DNA of 47,670 nucleotides from an uncultured Lachnospira sp. (GCA_934359185.1 CAKRLE010000015.1:1-47670), one strand, 5' to 3'; shown: positions 1-9,565, counted from the first letter of the stretch. Numbers and translations: made by a program. The notes: generated by a model not told the origin, from the letters alone.

Positions 1-39
1 GTTATTAGACGTAAGGTCGGTAAGACTGGTAAGAAATAA
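1..39 (+). CDS. rplF: 50S ribosomal protein L6, C-terminal tail (partial)
   Basis: The first 13 codons read [12 protein letters not shown] then a TAA stop. This is the basic C-terminus typical of ribosomal protein L6, and L6 is the normal gene before rplR in the spc operon. The rest of the gene lies before the window. Identity rests on this short tail and on gene order. Confidence 0.8.
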   Translation, partial: VIRRKVGKTGKK

Positions 40-56
40 TTAAAGGAGTGAATGTT

Positions 57-425
57 ATGGTTAGTAAGAAGTCAAGAACAGTAGTTCGTGAACAGAAACA
101 TAGAAGATTACGTAATCGTTTCAGTGGTACAGCAGAAAGACCACGTTTAGCTGTGTTTAGAAGCAATAATCATATGTACGCTCAGATTATTGACGATACA
201 GTTGGCAAGACTCTTTGTTCTGCATCAACATTAGACAAAGATGTTAAGGCAGAATGCGAAAAGACTAATAACGTTGAGGCTGCTGCAGTAGTAGGTAAGG
301 TAGTTGCTAAGAAGGCATTAGAAAAGGGTATTACAACTGTTGTCTATGATAGAGGCGGTTTTATATATGAAGGAAAAGTAAAAGCATTGGCAGAGGCAGC
401 AAGAGAAGCTGGCCTTGAATTCTAA
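57..425 (+). CDS. rplR: 50S ribosomal protein L18
   Basis: L18 binds 5S rRNA in the large subunit central protuberance. The 122-residue product has the family's basic N-terminus (residues 1-25, rich in R/K), the [19 protein letters not shown] segment, and the C-terminal YDRGG...[17 protein letters not shown] block. The frame also opens at a GTG nine bases earlier, but AAGGAG at 43-48 is correctly spaced only for the ATG used here. It sits 17 bp after rplF and before rpsE, the normal spc operon order. Confidence 0.96.
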   Translation: MVSKKSRTVVREQKHRRLRNRFSGTAERPRLAVFRSNNHMYAQIIDDTVGKTLCSASTLDKDVKAECEKTNNVEAAAVVGKVVAKKALEKGITTVVYDRGGFIYEGKVKALAEAAREAGLEF

Positions 426-444
426 GCGGAAGGGAGAAACAGTT

Positions 445-954
445 ATGAAACGTACAATCATTGACGCTAGTCAGTTAGAGTTAAATGATAATGTAGTAGC
501 AATCAAGCGTGTTACTAAGGTAGTAAAGGGCGGACGTAATATGAGATTCGCAGCTTTAGTAGTTGTTGGTGACGGCAACGGACACGTTGGTGCAGGTGTT
601 GGTAAGGCAGCTGAAGTTCCTGAAGCAATCCGCAAGGGAAAAGAAGATGCTATTAAGCACTTAGTAGAGATTCCATTAGATGAGAATAAGTCAGTTCCAC
701 ATGACTTCATCGGCGAGTTCGGTGGAGCAAGAGTTCTTCTTAAGAGAGCTCCAGAAGGTACTGGTATCATCGCTGGTGGTCCTGCACGTTCAGTACTTGA
801 GCTTGCTGGTATCAAGAACATCCGTACTAAGTCACTTGGATCAAACAACAAGCAGAACGTAGTTCTTGCAACAATCGCTGGTCTTCAGGCTATGAAGACA
901 CCTGAGGAAGTAGCAAGACTTCGCGGTAAGTCAGTTAGCGAAATCATTGGCTAA
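445..954 (+). CDS. rpsE: 30S ribosomal protein S5
   Basis: S5 is a small-subunit protein near the mRNA entry tunnel that affects decoding accuracy. The 169-residue product carries the double-stranded-RNA-binding-like N-terminal domain ([28 protein letters not shown]) and the C-terminal domain with [19 protein letters not shown] and SLGSNN. The frame is open 10 codons further upstream, inside the end of rplR, but the purine-rich GGAAGGGAG just before this ATG decides the start. It lies between rplR and rpmD in the spc operon. Confidence 0.97.
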   Translation: MKRTIIDASQLELNDNVVAIKRVTKVVKGGRNMRFAALVVVGDGNGHVGAGVGKAAEVPEAIRKGKEDAIKHLVEIPLDENKSVPHDFIGEFGGARVLLKRAPEGTGIIAGGPARSVLELAGIKNIRTKSLGSNNKQNVVLATIAGLQAMKTPEEVARLRGKSVSEIIG

Positions 955-986
955 TTGAAGAGCGCATAGCGAATGGAGGAATAAAA

Positions 987-1172
987 ATGGCAGATAAGAA
1001 GTTAAGAATAACTTTAGTAAAATCTCCAATCAGTGCTGTTCCTAAGCATAGAAGAACAGTTGAGGCTATGGGTCTTAACAAACTTCATAAGACAGTTGAG
1101 CTTCCAGACAATGCTTCAACAAGAGGACAGATACAGCAGATTGGTTATATGTTAAAGGTAGAAGAGATCTAA
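987..1172 (+). CDS. rpmD: 50S ribosomal protein L30
   Basis: The product is 61 residues, the usual length of bacterial L30. It has the characteristic beginning KLRITLVKSPISAVPKHRRTVEAMGLNKLHKTVELPD and ends in the NQ-rich GQIQQIGYMLKVEEI block. A GGAGGAA motif precedes the ATG. It lies between rpsE and rplO, as expected for the spc operon. Confidence 0.96.
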   Translation: MADKKLRITLVKSPISAVPKHRRTVEAMGLNKLHKTVELPDNASTRGQIQQIGYMLKVEEI

Positions 1173-1200
1173 TCTGATAATAATATAAGGAGGTGCAAGA

Positions 1201-1641
1201 ATGGATTTATCTAATTTAAGACCTGCTGAAGGTTCAGTTAAGAGTGATAATTTCAGAAGAGGCCGTGGACATGGTTCAGGTAATGGCAAGACAGCTGGTA
1301 AGGGTCACAAGGGTCAGAAGGCTCGTTCAGGTGCTCCAAGACCAGGTTTTGAAGGTGGTCAGATGCCATTATATAGAAGAATTCCAAAGAGAGGTTTCAC
1401 TAACAGAAACAGCTTAGAGATAATTGGAATTAATGTAAGTGCATTAGAAAGATTTGACAATGGTGCTGAGGTTACTGTTGATACATTAATCGAGTCAGGT
1501 ATTGTTAAGAACCCAAGAGATGGAGTTAAAATACTTGGAAATGGAGAACTCACAAAGAAGCTTACAGTTAAGGCTAACGCTTTTAGTGCTACAGCTAAAG
1601 AAAAAATTGAAGCTGCTGGTGGAACTTGTGAGGTGATCTAA
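1201..1641 (+). CDS. rplO: 50S ribosomal protein L15
   Basis: L15 is a 23S rRNA-binding assembly protein. The 146-residue product begins [14 protein letters not shown] and has the glycine/lysine-rich RNA-binding stretch around residues 20-45 ([20 protein letters not shown], followed by [19 protein letters not shown]). AAGGAGG precedes the ATG. The last base of its TAA stop is the first base of the secY ATG, so the two genes are translationally coupled. Confidence 0.97.
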   Translation: MDLSNLRPAEGSVKSDNFRRGRGHGSGNGKTAGKGHKGQKARSGAPRPGFEGGQMPLYRRIPKRGFTNRNSLEIIGINVSALERFDNGAEVTVDTLIESGIVKNPRDGVKILGNGELTKKLTVKANAFSATAKEKIEAAGGTCEVI

Positions 1642-2960
1642 TGCTAAATTCACTTGTTAACGCATTTAAGAATAAGGACGTTAGAAAAAAACTGTTATTT
1701 ACACTTGGAATGCTGATAATAGTCAGAATAGGAAGCTTGCTTCCTATTCCTGGTGTAGATACAGATTATATGAAGACATTACTTAGCGGTTTACAGACAG
1801 GAGATAATAATTTCCTTAATGCATTCACTGGTGGTTCATTCGAAAGAATGTCACTTTTTGCTTTAAGTATTACTCCATATATTACGTCATCTATTATTAT
1901 GCAGTTACTTACTATTGCTATTCCTAAATTAGAGGATATGCAAAAGGAAGGCGAGGATGGAAGAAAGAAAATCGCTTCAATTACTCGTTATGTTACAATA
2001 GGTCTTGCTCTTGTTGAGTCAATTGCTATGGCAATAGGATTTGGTAGACAGGGACTTATTAAAGACTATGCAGATATGAGTACAATTCACTTTGCTACTT
2101 GTATTGTATTAGTTGTTGTCACACTTACAGCAGGTTCTGCTGTACTTATGTGGATTGGTGAGAGAATCACTGAGAATGGTGTTGGTAATGGTATTTCAAT
2201 AGTACTTTTGATTAACATCATTGCTGGAATGCCAAGTGACTTCGCTACATTGTTCAATCAGTTTGTATTGACAAAGAGCTTAGCAAGAGGTATTACAGTA
2301 GCAGCTGTTATCATCGCAATCGTTGTAGCAGTTGTAGTATTGGTAGTTATCTTACAGGATGCTGAGAGAAGAATACCAGTACAGTACTCACAGAAAGTTG
2401 CAGGTAAGAGAACAGTTGGTGGAGGTTCTACTAACATTCCTCTTAAAGTTAACACAGGTGGTGTTATGCCAATTATCTTTGCATCATCACTTATGCAGTT
2501 CCCTGTAATAATTTTGCAGCTTTTGGGTAAGTCATATGAGTGGACTAAGTATTTAAGCCAGTCTTACTGGTGTAAGATATCTGCTCCACAGTATACAATC
2601 GGCTTACTTGTATATATAGTTCTCGTTATTTTATTTGGTTATTTCTATACATCGATTACATTTAATCCATTACAGATTGCCGATAATCTTAAGAGAGCTG
2701 GTGGTGTTATACCTGGTATAACACCAGGTAGATCAACAAGTGACTATTTAAACAATATACTTAATTATATCGTTTTCATTGGTTGCGTTGGACTTATAAT
2801 TGTTGCTTTAATTCCAATTATGTGTTCTGGATTCTTCGGAGCAAGTGTTTCATTCGGTGGAACATCAATCATCATCATTGTTGGTGTTGTTCTTGAGACA
2901 TTAAAGCAGATCGAAGCAATGCAGGTTAACCGTAACTACAAGGGATTCTTAAGCGAATAA
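1641..2960 (+). CDS. secY: Preprotein translocase subunit SecY
   Basis: SecY forms the membrane channel of the Sec translocon and works with SecA, also in this window at 30.4 kb. The 439-residue product has about ten hydrophobic segments, an N-terminal amphipathic stretch (NAFKNKDVRKKLLFTLGML), the first-loop PIPGVDT, the plug region LNAFTGGSFERMSLFALSITPYI, the QDAERRIPVQYSQKV loop, and the conserved C-terminal GLIIVALIP...GVVLETLKQIEAM. It overlaps rplO by one base and ends the first transcription block before a weak hairpin. Confidence 0.97.
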   Translation: MLNSLVNAFKNKDVRKKLLFTLGMLIIVRIGSLLPIPGVDTDYMKTLLSGLQTGDNNFLNAFTGGSFERMSLFALSITPYITSSIIMQLLTIAIPKLEDMQKEGEDGRKKIASITRYVTIGLALVESIAMAIGFGRQGLIKDYADMSTIHFATCIVLVVVTLTAGSAVLMWIGERITENGVGNGISIVLLINIIAGMPSDFATLFNQFVLTKSLARGITVAAVIIAIVVAVVVLVVILQDAERRIPVQYSQKVAGKRTVGGGSTNIPLKVNTGGVMPIIFASSLMQFPVIILQLLGKSYEWTKYLSQSYWCKISAPQYTIGLLVYIVLVILFGYFYTSITFNPLQIADNLKRAGGVIPGITPGRSTSDYLNNILNYIVFIGCVGLIIVALIPIMCSGFFGASVSFGGTSIIIIVGVVLETLKQIEAMQVNRNYKGFLSE

Positions 2961-2978
2961 TTACTACTTAAATAATAG

Positions 2979-3004
2979 ACTTGCCCAGATTATTCTGGGC
3001 GAGT
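2979..3004 (+). terminator. Weak hairpin between secY and adk
   Basis: The arms 2979-2988 and 2995-3004 form a 10-bp stem with one G-U pair and a six-base loop. What follows is T-rich but not a clean T-run, so it is either a weak terminator, an attenuator or a 3'-end stabilising hairpin. A possible promoter follows directly. Confidence 0.45.
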
Positions 3005-3007
3005 TAT

Positions 3008-3036
3008 TTGCGTTTTAAAGTACATTAATATATGAT
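3008..3036 (+). promoter_or_regulatory. Possible promoter before adk
   Basis: TTGCGT at 3008-3013 and TATGAT at 3031-3036 are separated by 17 bp. Transcription from it would leave only a very short leader before the adk ribosome binding site at 3044-3049, so it is uncertain. It would let adk-map-KOW-infA be expressed independently of the upstream genes. Confidence 0.35.
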
Positions 3037-3055
3037 AATAAACGGAGGGAAGCAA

Positions 3056-3703
3056 ATGAAGATAATCATGTTAGGCGCTCCTGGTGCTGGTAAAGGTACA
3101 CAGGCAAAGAAGATTGCAGCACAGTATTCAATTCCACATATCTCTACAGGAGATATATTCAGAGCTAATATCAAGAACAACACAGAACTTGGACAGAAAG
3201 CAAAGACATATATGGATAAGGGAGAACTTGTTCCAGATTCATTAGTAGTAGACCTTATAATGGATAGATTTAAGGAAGCTGATTGCGCTAATGGTTATGT
3301 ACTTGATGGTTTCCCAAGAACAATTCCACAGGCAGAAGCTCTTGACAATGCATTAAAGGCTAATGGTGAGAAAGTAGATTATGCAATTAATGTAGAAGTT
3401 CCAGATGAGAACATTATCAACAGAATGTCAGGAAGAAGAGCATGTGTAGGTTGTGGTGCTACATATCATATTAAATATAACCCAACAAAGGTTGAGGGAA
3501 TATGCGATGCATGTGGTGAGAAGCTTATCTTAAGAGATGATGATAAGCCAGAGACAGTAAAGAACAGATTGTCAGTTTACCATGAGCAGACACAGCCACT
3601 TATAGATTACTACAAGAAGGCTGGCGTTCTTGCAGAGGTTGATGGTACTAAGGATATGGAAGAAGTATTCAAAGATATTGTTAATATCTTAGGCGCTTGT
3701 TAG
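3056..3703 (+). CDS. adk: Adenylate kinase
   Basis: The enzyme interconverts ATP + AMP and 2 ADP in the cytoplasm. The 215-residue product has the P-loop GAPGAGKGT (residues 7-15), the AMP-binding region [10 protein letters not shown], the DGFPRT motif, and a LID domain with CVGC...CDAC (four cysteines), the zinc-binding long form found in Gram-positives. The frame opens at an ATG eight codons earlier, but GGAGGG at 3044-3049 fits this ATG. In many Firmicutes adk follows secY and precedes map, as here. Confidence 0.97.
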   Translation: MKIIMLGAPGAGKGTQAKKIAAQYSIPHISTGDIFRANIKNNTELGQKAKTYMDKGELVPDSLVVDLIMDRFKEADCANGYVLDGFPRTIPQAEALDNALKANGEKVDYAINVEVPDENIINRMSGRRACVGCGATYHIKYNPTKVEGICDACGEKLILRDDDKPETVKNRLSVYHEQTQPLIDYYKKAGVLAEVDGTKDMEEVFKDIVNILGAC

Positions 3704-3729
3704 TCTTATAGGTCAGAGGATTAGTAAGT

Positions 3730-4488
3730 ATGGCAGTTTCAGTTAAATCAAAACGAGAAATTGAATTAATGAGGGAAGCGGGAAGAATTCTTGGAACAGT
3801 TCTTAATGACCTTGAGAAAGAGGTTAAGCCAGGTGTCAGTACATGGCATATAGATAAGATAGGTGAAGAGATGATCCGCAGTTATAACTGTATACCATCA
3901 TTTCTAGGATATGGTGGTTTTCCTGGCTCAATATGTGTATCAGTCAATGAACAGGTGGTACATGGTATCCCGTCTAAGAAGACAATTCTTAAAGAGGGGG
4001 ATATAGTAAGTCTTGATGCTGGTGTTATCTATAAAGGATATCACTCAGATGCAGCAAGAACATATGGGGTCGGACAGATTAGTCCCGAAGCAGCTAAGTT
4101 GATAGAAGTCACAAAACAGAGCTTTTTTGAAGGAATCAAATTCGCAAAAGAAGGATGTCATCTGTATGAGATATCTAATGCAATTGCAGATTACAATGAA
4201 AAGTTTGGCTATGGTGTAATCAGAGATTTAGTTGGACATGGAATAGGAACAGAACTTCATGAGGATCCAGAGGTTCCTAACTTCAGACAGGAAAGACGAG
4301 GTATGAAGTTATACGAAGGAATGACACTAGCCATTGAACCTATGGTAGCGGCAGGGGGTTATGCAGTAAGAACTCTTGACGATGACTGGACAACAGTTAC
4401 CGCAGACAATTCACTTTCTGCTCACTATGAAAATACAGTCCTTATAACAAAAGAAGGACCACAGATACTCTCCTTGGTTGAGAAATAA
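3730..4488 (+). CDS. map: Methionine aminopeptidase, type I
   Basis: The enzyme removes the initiator methionine from nascent proteins. At 252 residues it is the compact type I form without an extra N-terminal zinc domain. Metal ligands typical of the pita-bread fold are visible: D in VSLDAGV, D in YHSDAART, H in GHGIGTELHEDP, E in AIEPM, and E in HYENTVLIT. It starts 26 bp after adk, so the two are probably cotranscribed. Confidence 0.96.
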   Translation: MAVSVKSKREIELMREAGRILGTVLNDLEKEVKPGVSTWHIDKIGEEMIRSYNCIPSFLGYGGFPGSICVSVNEQVVHGIPSKKTILKEGDIVSLDAGVIYKGYHSDAARTYGVGQISPEAAKLIEVTKQSFFEGIKFAKEGCHLYEISNAIADYNEKFGYGVIRDLVGHGIGTELHEDPEVPNFRQERRGMKLYEGMTLAIEPMVAAGGYAVRTLDDDWTTVTADNSLSAHYENTVLITKEGPQILSLVEK

Positions 4489-4534
4489 CTACTATATACA
4501 TGTGATTGGAATATAGCATAAAGGCAGGATAATA

Positions 4535-4801
4535 ATGACAGATAATATAATAGGATGTTTCGCAAAGTCAAAAGCTGGTCATGATAAAGATGAAATCTAT
4601 ATTATAGTTAACAGCGATAAGAATAATGTATGGATTTCAGATGGCAGACTTAAACCAGTTGCAGAACCCAAGAAGAAAAACAGAAAGCATGTGCAGCTTG
4701 TGAATGATAAAGATATCAATATCGAAGAGAAGCTATGCAGACAGGAACCCATTGCTGATGAAGATATAAGAAAGGCAATTAAAAAGTATATATCTAAATG
4801 A
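4535..4801 (+). CDS. KOW-domain RNA-binding protein (L14e/L27e-like)
   Basis: This is an 88-residue basic protein whose N-terminal half (IIGCFAKSKAGHDKDEIYIIVNSDKNNVWISDGRLKPVAEPKKKNRKH) resembles the KOW/SH3-like fold of eukaryotic L14e/L27e-type ribosomal proteins. Clostridia often carry such a gene between map and infA, as here. A ribosome- or RNA-linked role follows from family and context only. Its exact function is unknown. Confidence 0.8.
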   Translation: MTDNIIGCFAKSKAGHDKDEIYIIVNSDKNNVWISDGRLKPVAEPKKKNRKHVQLVNDKDINIEEKLCRQEPIADEDIRKAIKKYISK

Positions 4802-4818
4802 TTGGAGGAATATAATAC

Positions 4819-5037
4819 ATGTCAAAATCAGATGTAATTGAAATTGAAGGAACAGTAGTTGAGAAGCTCCCTAACGCAATGTTTCAGGTAGAGCTTGAAA
4901 ATGGCCACCAGGTACTTGCACATATAAGTGGTAAGTTAAGAATGAACTATATCAGAATTCTTCCTGGAGATAAAGTAACTATTGAGCTTTCACCATACGA
5001 CCTTAGTAAAGGAAGAATTATCTGGAGAGATAAGTAA
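4819..5037 (+). CDS. infA: Translation initiation factor IF-1
   Basis: IF-1 occupies the ribosomal A site during initiation. The product has exactly 72 residues, the usual length, and one OB fold: [22 protein letters not shown], then [45 protein letters not shown] ribosome binding site precedes it, 17 bp after the KOW gene. It is probably the last gene of the adk-map-KOW-infA unit. Confidence 0.98.
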   Translation: MSKSDVIEIEGTVVEKLPNAMFQVELENGHQVLAHISGKLRMNYIRILPGDKVTIELSPYDLSKGRIIWRDK

Positions 5038-5054
5038 TCAATTAAAAGGTAACT

Positions 5055-5093
5055 ATATATATGGTGTGGTAAATAATATCACACTATATATAT
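5055..5093 (+). terminator. Hairpin after infA
   Basis: The arms 5055-5068 and 5080-5093 form a 14-bp stem with one wobble pair and an 11-base loop. No clear T-run follows, so it may be a 3'-end hairpin rather than a strong intrinsic terminator. It separates infA from the rpmJ promoter. Confidence 0.5.
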
Positions 5094-5131
5094 TTACATA
5101 AAAAATATTTTGAATTATAGTAAAAAATATC

Positions 5132-5161
5132 TTGCATTAAGAAAAAGGTATATGCTATAAT
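5132..5161 (+). promoter_or_regulatory. Promoter of rpmJ and the alpha operon
   Basis: TTGCAT at 5132-5137 and a perfect TATAAT at 5156-5161 are 18 bp apart, about 35 bp before the rpmJ start. It would launch the rpmJ-rpsM-rpsK-rpsD-rpoA-rplQ transcript. Confidence 0.75.
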
Positions 5162-5195
5162 ATCAAACGAACTTGTCTGAAAGGAGGCTTTTGCA

Positions 5196-5309
5196 GTGAA
5201 GGTTAGATCATCAGTTAAACCAATTTGTGAAAAATGCAAAGTCATTAAAAGAAAGGGCAGCATCAGAATTATCTGTGTGAACCCAAAGCACAAGCAGAGA
5301 CAGGGTTAA
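5196..5309 (+). CDS. rpmJ: 50S ribosomal protein L36
   Basis: A 37-residue gene with a GTG start preceded by AAAGGAGG. The product ([20 protein letters not shown] then [14 protein letters not shown]) is the smallest L36-type ribosomal protein. Cysteines 11, 14 and 27 and histidine 32 form the zinc ribbon (C+ form). It stands between infA and rpsM, its standard position. Confidence 0.97.
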   Translation: MKVRSSVKPICEKCKVIKRKGSIRIICVNPKHKQRQG

Positions 5310-5319
5310 TCCTTTTAGA

Positions 5320-5545
5320 GTGAGAAGTAGAGCATACTTCTCATGTTTGTGCGCAACGTCAGATTACGTATCACTAGCGTAATAGGACAATTAGTTATGC
5401 GGCTGCAGTGATGAACCACCAGGCACAGTTGTCAGTGGGAGGGATCACTTTTATATAGTATTACAGGGTGGCAACGCACACATTTCAGGCGTCAGCGATG
5501 ACGAGCTGCGTATGTATTCGTGATACATTTCTTATTAATATAATT
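5320..5545 (+). ncRNA. Candidate structured 5' leader of the alpha operon
   Basis: The gap between rpmJ and rpsM is about 265 bases, unusually long for this gene cluster, and dense in possible helices. There is an 8-bp hairpin around TGAGAAGT/ACTTCTCA. A closing helix TGTGCG/CGCACA encloses a hairpin ATTACG/CGTAAT and a stem AGTGAT/ATCACT. Next comes CGTCA-GCGA-TGACG with a GNRA-type tetraloop, and last ATGTAT/ATACAT shortly before rpsM. In other bacteria S4, encoded in this operon, represses it through a leader RNA, and S4-type leader motifs have been described in Clostridia. An autoregulatory r-protein leader is therefore likely, but pairing was found by eye. Confidence 0.6.
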
Positions 5546-5575
5546 ATTTATTGATTAACGGAGGTTAAAGAACAC

Positions 5576-5950
5576 ATGGCTCGTATTTCAGGTGTAGACT
5601 TACCAAGAGAAAAGAGAATTGAAATCGGTCTTACTTATGTTTACGGCATAGGTAGAGTTAGAGCATCAAAGATTCTTGCAGAGGCAGAGATTAATCCAGA
5701 TACACGTGTTAAGGATCTTACTGACGAGGAAGTAGCTAGAATCGCTAAGATTATTGATGCAGATACTGAGAATTTAGTAGAAGGTGACTTAAGAAGAGAA
5801 GTTGCCATGAATATCAAGAGATTAAAGGAAATCGGTTGCTATAGAGGAATCCGTCATAGAAAGGGACTTCCATGTAGAGGACAGAAGACTAAGACTAATG
5901 CTAGAACTTGCAAGGGTCCAAAGAAGACTGTTGCTAATAAGAAGAAGTAA
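5576..5950 (+). CDS. rpsM: 30S ribosomal protein S13
   Basis: S13 contacts the tRNAs and bridges to the large subunit. The 124-residue product begins [26 protein letters not shown] and has the helix-two-turns-helix [34 protein letters not shown] typical of S13, with a lysine-rich tail. ACGGAGGT precedes the ATG. It is the first gene after the long leader in the alpha operon. Confidence 0.97.
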   Translation: MARISGVDLPREKRIEIGLTYVYGIGRVRASKILAEAEINPDTRVKDLTDEEVARIAKIIDADTENLVEGDLRREVAMNIKRLKEIGCYRGIRHRKGLPCRGQKTKTNARTCKGPKKTVANKKK

Positions 5951-5984
5951 TTAGGTAGAAGTTAATTAGGAGGTTAGTTTAGAA

Positions 5985-6380
5985 ATGGCTCAAAAAGTTA
6001 CAAAAAAAGTGACAAAGAAGCGTATTAAGAAAAACGTAGAAAGAGGACAGGCACATATTCAGTCTTCTTTTAATAATACAATCGTTACATTAACTGATGC
6101 AGAAGGCAATGCTTTATCATGGGCAAGTGCCGGCGGTCTTGGTTTCAGAGGCTCTAAGAAATCAACTCCTTATGCAGCACAGATGGCAGCTGAGACAGCT
6201 ACAAAGGCTGCTTTAGTTCACGGATTAAAGTCTGTAGACGTTATGGTAAAGGGACCAGGTTCAGGAAGAGAAGCTGCCATTCGTGCGCTTTCAGCTTGCG
6301 GACTTGAGGTTACAAGTATCAAGGATGTTACTCCAGTTCCACACAACGGATGTCGTCCACCAAAGCGTAGAAGAGTTTAA
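5985..6380 (+). CDS. rpsK: 30S ribosomal protein S11
   Basis: S11 lies on the platform of the small subunit near the E site. The 131-residue product shows [56 protein letters not shown] and the C-terminal [17 protein letters not shown] that is nearly invariant in bacterial S11. TTAGGAGG precedes it. It sits 34 bp after rpsM and 19 bp before rpsD. Confidence 0.98.
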   Translation: MAQKVTKKVTKKRIKKNVERGQAHIQSSFNNTIVTLTDAEGNALSWASAGGLGFRGSKKSTPYAAQMAAETATKAALVHGLKSVDVMVKGPGSGREAAIRALSACGLEVTSIKDVTPVPHNGCRPPKRRRV

Positions 6381-6399
6381 TTTAGGGAGGTAAATTTCA

Positions 6400-6993
6400 A
6401 TGGCAGTTAATAGAACACCAGTGCTTAAGAGATGTAGATCTCTTGATATGGATCCTGTTTATTTAGGAATAGATAAGAAGTCTAGAAGAAAGGCTAAGAA
6501 TGCTGGAAGAAAGGTTAGCGAGTACGGCTTACAGTTACGTGAGAAGCAGAAGGCTAAGTTTATCTACGGTGTATTAGAGAAGCCTTTCAGAAATTATTAC
6601 AAGAAGGCTGAGAAGCAGAAGGGTATGACAGGTGAGAACCTCATGGTTATGCTCGAGCTCAGACTTGATAATGTTATTTTCAGATTAGGTCTTGCTAGAA
6701 CAAGAAGAGAAGCTAGACAGATTGTTGATCACAAGCATGTATTAGTTAATGGCAAGTGCATTAACATCCCTTCATACCTTGTTAAGGCTGGGGACAAGAT
6801 TGAGATCAGAGAGAAATCAAAGTCATCTGCAAGATATAAGGAGATTCTCGAGGCTACTAACGGAAGACTTGTTCCAGAGTGGCTTGAGGCTGACAAGGAC
6901 GCTCTTAAGGGAGAGGTTAAGTCCATCCCTACAAGAGAGGTTATTGATGTGCCAGTTAACGAGATGCTTATCGTCGAGTTATATTCTAAGTAA
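6400..6993 (+). CDS. rpsD: 30S ribosomal protein S4
   Basis: S4 is a primary 16S rRNA binder and, in several bacteria, the autogenous repressor of the alpha operon. The 197-residue product has the basic N-terminal domain with one cysteine near position 12, so it is the zinc-free form. An S4 domain follows at about residues 85-150 ([35 protein letters not shown]). Its C-terminus ends [11 protein letters not shown]. It is the best candidate ligand for the leader in front of rpsM. Confidence 0.97.
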   Translation: MAVNRTPVLKRCRSLDMDPVYLGIDKKSRRKAKNAGRKVSEYGLQLREKQKAKFIYGVLEKPFRNYYKKAEKQKGMTGENLMVMLELRLDNVIFRLGLARTRREARQIVDHKHVLVNGKCINIPSYLVKAGDKIEIREKSKSSARYKEILEATNGRLVPEWLEADKDALKGEVKSIPTREVIDVPVNEMLIVELYSK

Positions 6994-7034
6994 TTAGGAT
7001 AACTTAAAGTAAACCCAAAAGGAGGGGCCAGTAC

Positions 7035-8003
7035 ATGGTTGATGCAGATTTTAATTTCAAGATGCCAAAAATCGAGATGACTGATGAGTCAGAAGATGAA
7101 AAATACGCTAGATTTGTTGTAGAACCACTTGAGAGAGGTTATGGTTTAACTCTTGGTAATTCTCTTAGAAGAATTATGCTTTCATCATTAGTTGGTACTG
7201 CAGTAAGCAGCATCAAGATTGATGGGGTTCTTCATGAATTCAGTTCAATTCCAGGTGTTAAGGAAGATGTTACTGAGATCGTTATGAACATAAAGCAGTT
7301 AGCTATTAAGAACAATGGCAGCTCTGTTGAACCAGTTATTGCACATATCGATTATACAGGCGAGGGCGTTGTAAAAGCATCAGATATCAAGGTCGATCCT
7401 GATATTGAAATTGTAAATCCTGATCTTGTTATTGCACATCTTAATGATGCTGACAGTAAGCTTGTGATGGAACTTACAATTACTAATGGTAGAGGTTATG
7501 TAAGTTCTGAAAAGAACAAGAGAGACGATATGCCTGCAGGAGTAATCGCAATTGACTCTATTTACACACCAGTTGAGCGTGTTAATATGACAGTTCAGAA
7601 TACTCGTGTTGGTCAGGATACTGATTTTGACAAGCTCACACTTGATATATTTACTAATGGAACAATCGTTCCAGATGAGGCATTAAGCCTCGCTGCTAAG
7701 GTTCTTAGCGAACACTTAAAGGTATTTATCAATCTTTCTGAGAATGCAGTTAATGCAGAGATTATGGTTACTACACAGGAAGATGAATCAAGCAAGGCTC
7801 TTTCTATGAGCATTGAAGACCTTGAGTTATCAGTGAGATCATTCAACTGTCTTAAGAGAGCTGGTATCAACACAGTTGAGCAGCTTACAGATAAGACACC
7901 AGATGATATGATGAAGGTTCGTAACCTTGGTAAGAAGTCACTTGATGAAGTACTTCTTAAACTTAAGGAATTAGGCTTAAGCTTAAGTCCTAACGAAGAC
8001 TAA
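7035..8003 (+). CDS. rpoA: DNA-directed RNA polymerase subunit alpha
   Basis: This subunit nucleates RNA polymerase assembly and contacts UP elements and activators. Of 322 residues, about 1-235 form the dimerising N-terminal domain ([43 protein letters not shown]). An acidic linker follows, then residues about 250-315 form the helix-hairpin-helix C-terminal domain ([20 protein letters not shown]...[11 protein letters not shown]). AAAGGAGG precedes the ATG. It sits between rpsD and rplQ. Confidence 0.98.
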   Translation: MVDADFNFKMPKIEMTDESEDEKYARFVVEPLERGYGLTLGNSLRRIMLSSLVGTAVSSIKIDGVLHEFSSIPGVKEDVTEIVMNIKQLAIKNNGSSVEPVIAHIDYTGEGVVKASDIKVDPDIEIVNPDLVIAHLNDADSKLVMELTITNGRGYVSSEKNKRDDMPAGVIAIDSIYTPVERVNMTVQNTRVGQDTDFDKLTLDIFTNGTIVPDEALSLAAKVLSEHLKVFINLSENAVNAEIMVTTQEDESSKALSMSIEDLELSVRSFNCLKRAGINTVEQLTDKTPDDMMKVRNLGKKSLDEVLLKLKELGLSLSPNED

Positions 8004-8079
8004 TAATTTGTATATAAAGACTGGCATACAGTAAGTCCATAAGCGCATGTATGCTGGTTACAAATGGAGGATAATTATA

Positions 8080-8616
8080 ATGGCAAAGTATAGAAAGCTC
8101 GGTAGAACACAGAGCCAGAGAAAAGCTTTACTTAGAAATCAGGTTACAGCTTTAATTGAGAACGGCAAGATCGTTACAACAGAAGCTAGAGCTAAAGAAG
8201 TTAAGAAGATGGCTGAAAAGCTCATCACAATCGCAATTAAAGAGAAAGACAACTACGAGACAGTTAAGGTTTCTGCTAAGGTTCCAAAGAAGGATGCTAA
8301 CGGCAAGAGAGTTAAGGAAGTTGTTGATGGTAAGAAGGTTACTGTATACGATACAGTAGAGAAGGAAATCAAAAAGGATATGCCTTCAAGACTTCATGCT
8401 AGAAAGCAGATGGATAAGGTACTTTACAAGGTAACAGAAGTTCCTGCAACAGCTGCTGGCAAGAAGAAGAATACTAAGGTAGTTGACCTTACAAACAAGA
8501 TGTTTGATGAAATCGCTCCAAAGTATGCAGATCGTAACGGTGGTTACACAAGAATCGTTAAGATCGGCTTAAGAAAAGGCGATGCAGCAATGCAGGTACT
8601 TCTTGAGTTAGTTTAA
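8080..8616 (+). CDS. rplQ: 50S ribosomal protein L17, with internal insertion
   Basis: The product starts [50 protein letters not shown], the standard L17 N-terminus, and ends [25 protein letters not shown]. At 178 residues it is much longer than the roughly 120-residue L17 of Bacillus. The extra length lies mainly in a lysine-rich stretch at about residues 58-108. The ATG was chosen over an in-frame ATG 11 codons earlier because TGGAGG sits just before it. It is the last alpha operon gene before a strong terminator. Confidence 0.96.
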   Translation: MAKYRKLGRTQSQRKALLRNQVTALIENGKIVTTEARAKEVKKMAEKLITIAIKEKDNYETVKVSAKVPKKDANGKRVKEVVDGKKVTVYDTVEKEIKKDMPSRLHARKQMDKVLYKVTEVPATAAGKKKNTKVVDLTNKMFDEIAPKYADRNGGYTRIVKIGLRKGDAAMQVLLELV

Positions 8617-8633
8617 TCAGAGTGTAATTAGAG

Positions 8634-8669
8634 CGTGGATATTGTTATAATCAATATCCACGTTTTTTT
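8634..8669 (+). terminator. Intrinsic terminator after rplQ
   Basis: A perfect 11-bp stem (8634-8644 with 8652-8662), a seven-base loop and seven T residues. This ends the alpha operon. The next gene starts only 25 bp later with no clear promoter of its own, so some read-through into the ecf genes is likely. Confidence 0.92.
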
Positions 8670-8693
8670 ACTATATAGATTGTGGGTATAATA

Positions 8694-9551
8694 ATGGGAA
8701 TTATTGAGACAAAGAATCTTACATTTGAATATATAAGAAGAGACGAAGATGGCAATGTAGAAGGCATTAATACGGCAGTGGATAATGTAAGCCTTGATTT
8801 GATTGAGGGTAAATTTATTGCAATATTAGGCCATAATGGTTCAGGTAAGTCTACTCTGGCAAAGCATTTTAACGCTCTTGTAGCTCCAACAGAGGGTACT
8901 GTCATAGTAGATGGCATGGATACAAGAGATGAGGATAAGACGTTAGATATCAGACAGACTGCCGGAATGGTATTCCAGAATCCTGATAATCAGATAATAT
9001 GTACCCTTGTTGATGAAGAGGTTGGATTTGGACCAGAGAATATCGGAGTGCCAACTGATGAGATATGGGAGCGCGTTGAGAAGAGTCTGAAAGCAGTAGG
9101 TATGTATAAGTTCAGGAATGCATCTCCTAACAAATTGTCTGGTGGACAGAAGCAGCGTGTTGCCATAGCTGGAATAGTAGCGATGAAGCCAAAATGTATT
9201 ATATTAGATGAGCCGACAGCGATGCTTGACCCTCTTGGACGAAAAGAAGTTATACATGTGCTTCACGAATTAAATAGAAAAGAAGGTGTGACAATTATTC
9301 TCATTACACACTATATGGAAGAGGTAATTGACGCAGATAGAATATATGTTATGGACGCTGGCAAGCTTATAATGCAGGGAACACCTAGAGAGATATTTTC
9401 ACAGGTTGAAAAGTTGAAGGAACTAAGATTAGATGTTCCACAGGTCACAGAACTTGCATATGAACTTAAACAGAGCGGTATTCCACTTACAGATGGAATA
9501 CTTACAAAAGAAGAGCTTACAGAGCAGCTAAAGAAATATAAAAATGCGTAG
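8694..9551 (+). CDS. ecfA1: ECF transporter ATPase EcfA1
   Basis: One of two ATPases that power energy-coupling-factor (vitamin/metal) uptake. The 285-residue protein has Walker [10 protein letters not shown] (residues 46-54), the Q-loop VFQNPDNQI, signature LSGGQKQR, Walker [14 protein letters not shown] and the switch histidine in ILITHYMEE. The ATG here is preferred to an in-frame GTG four codons earlier, although the ribosome binding site is weak. ecfA1-ecfA2-ecfT after rplQ is a common Firmicute arrangement. No S component is adjacent, so this is a shared (group II) module. Confidence 0.94.
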   Translation: MGIIETKNLTFEYIRRDEDGNVEGINTAVDNVSLDLIEGKFIAILGHNGSGKSTLAKHFNALVAPTEGTVIVDGMDTRDEDKTLDIRQTAGMVFQNPDNQIICTLVDEEVGFGPENIGVPTDEIWERVEKSLKAVGMYKFRNASPNKLSGGQKQRVAIAGIVAMKPKCIILDEPTAMLDPLGRKEVIHVLHELNRKEGVTIILITHYMEEVIDADRIYVMDAGKLIMQGTPREIFSQVEKLKELRLDVPQVTELAYELKQSGIPLTDGILTKEELTEQLKKYKNA

Positions 9552-9565
9552 AAGTGAGGATTATC

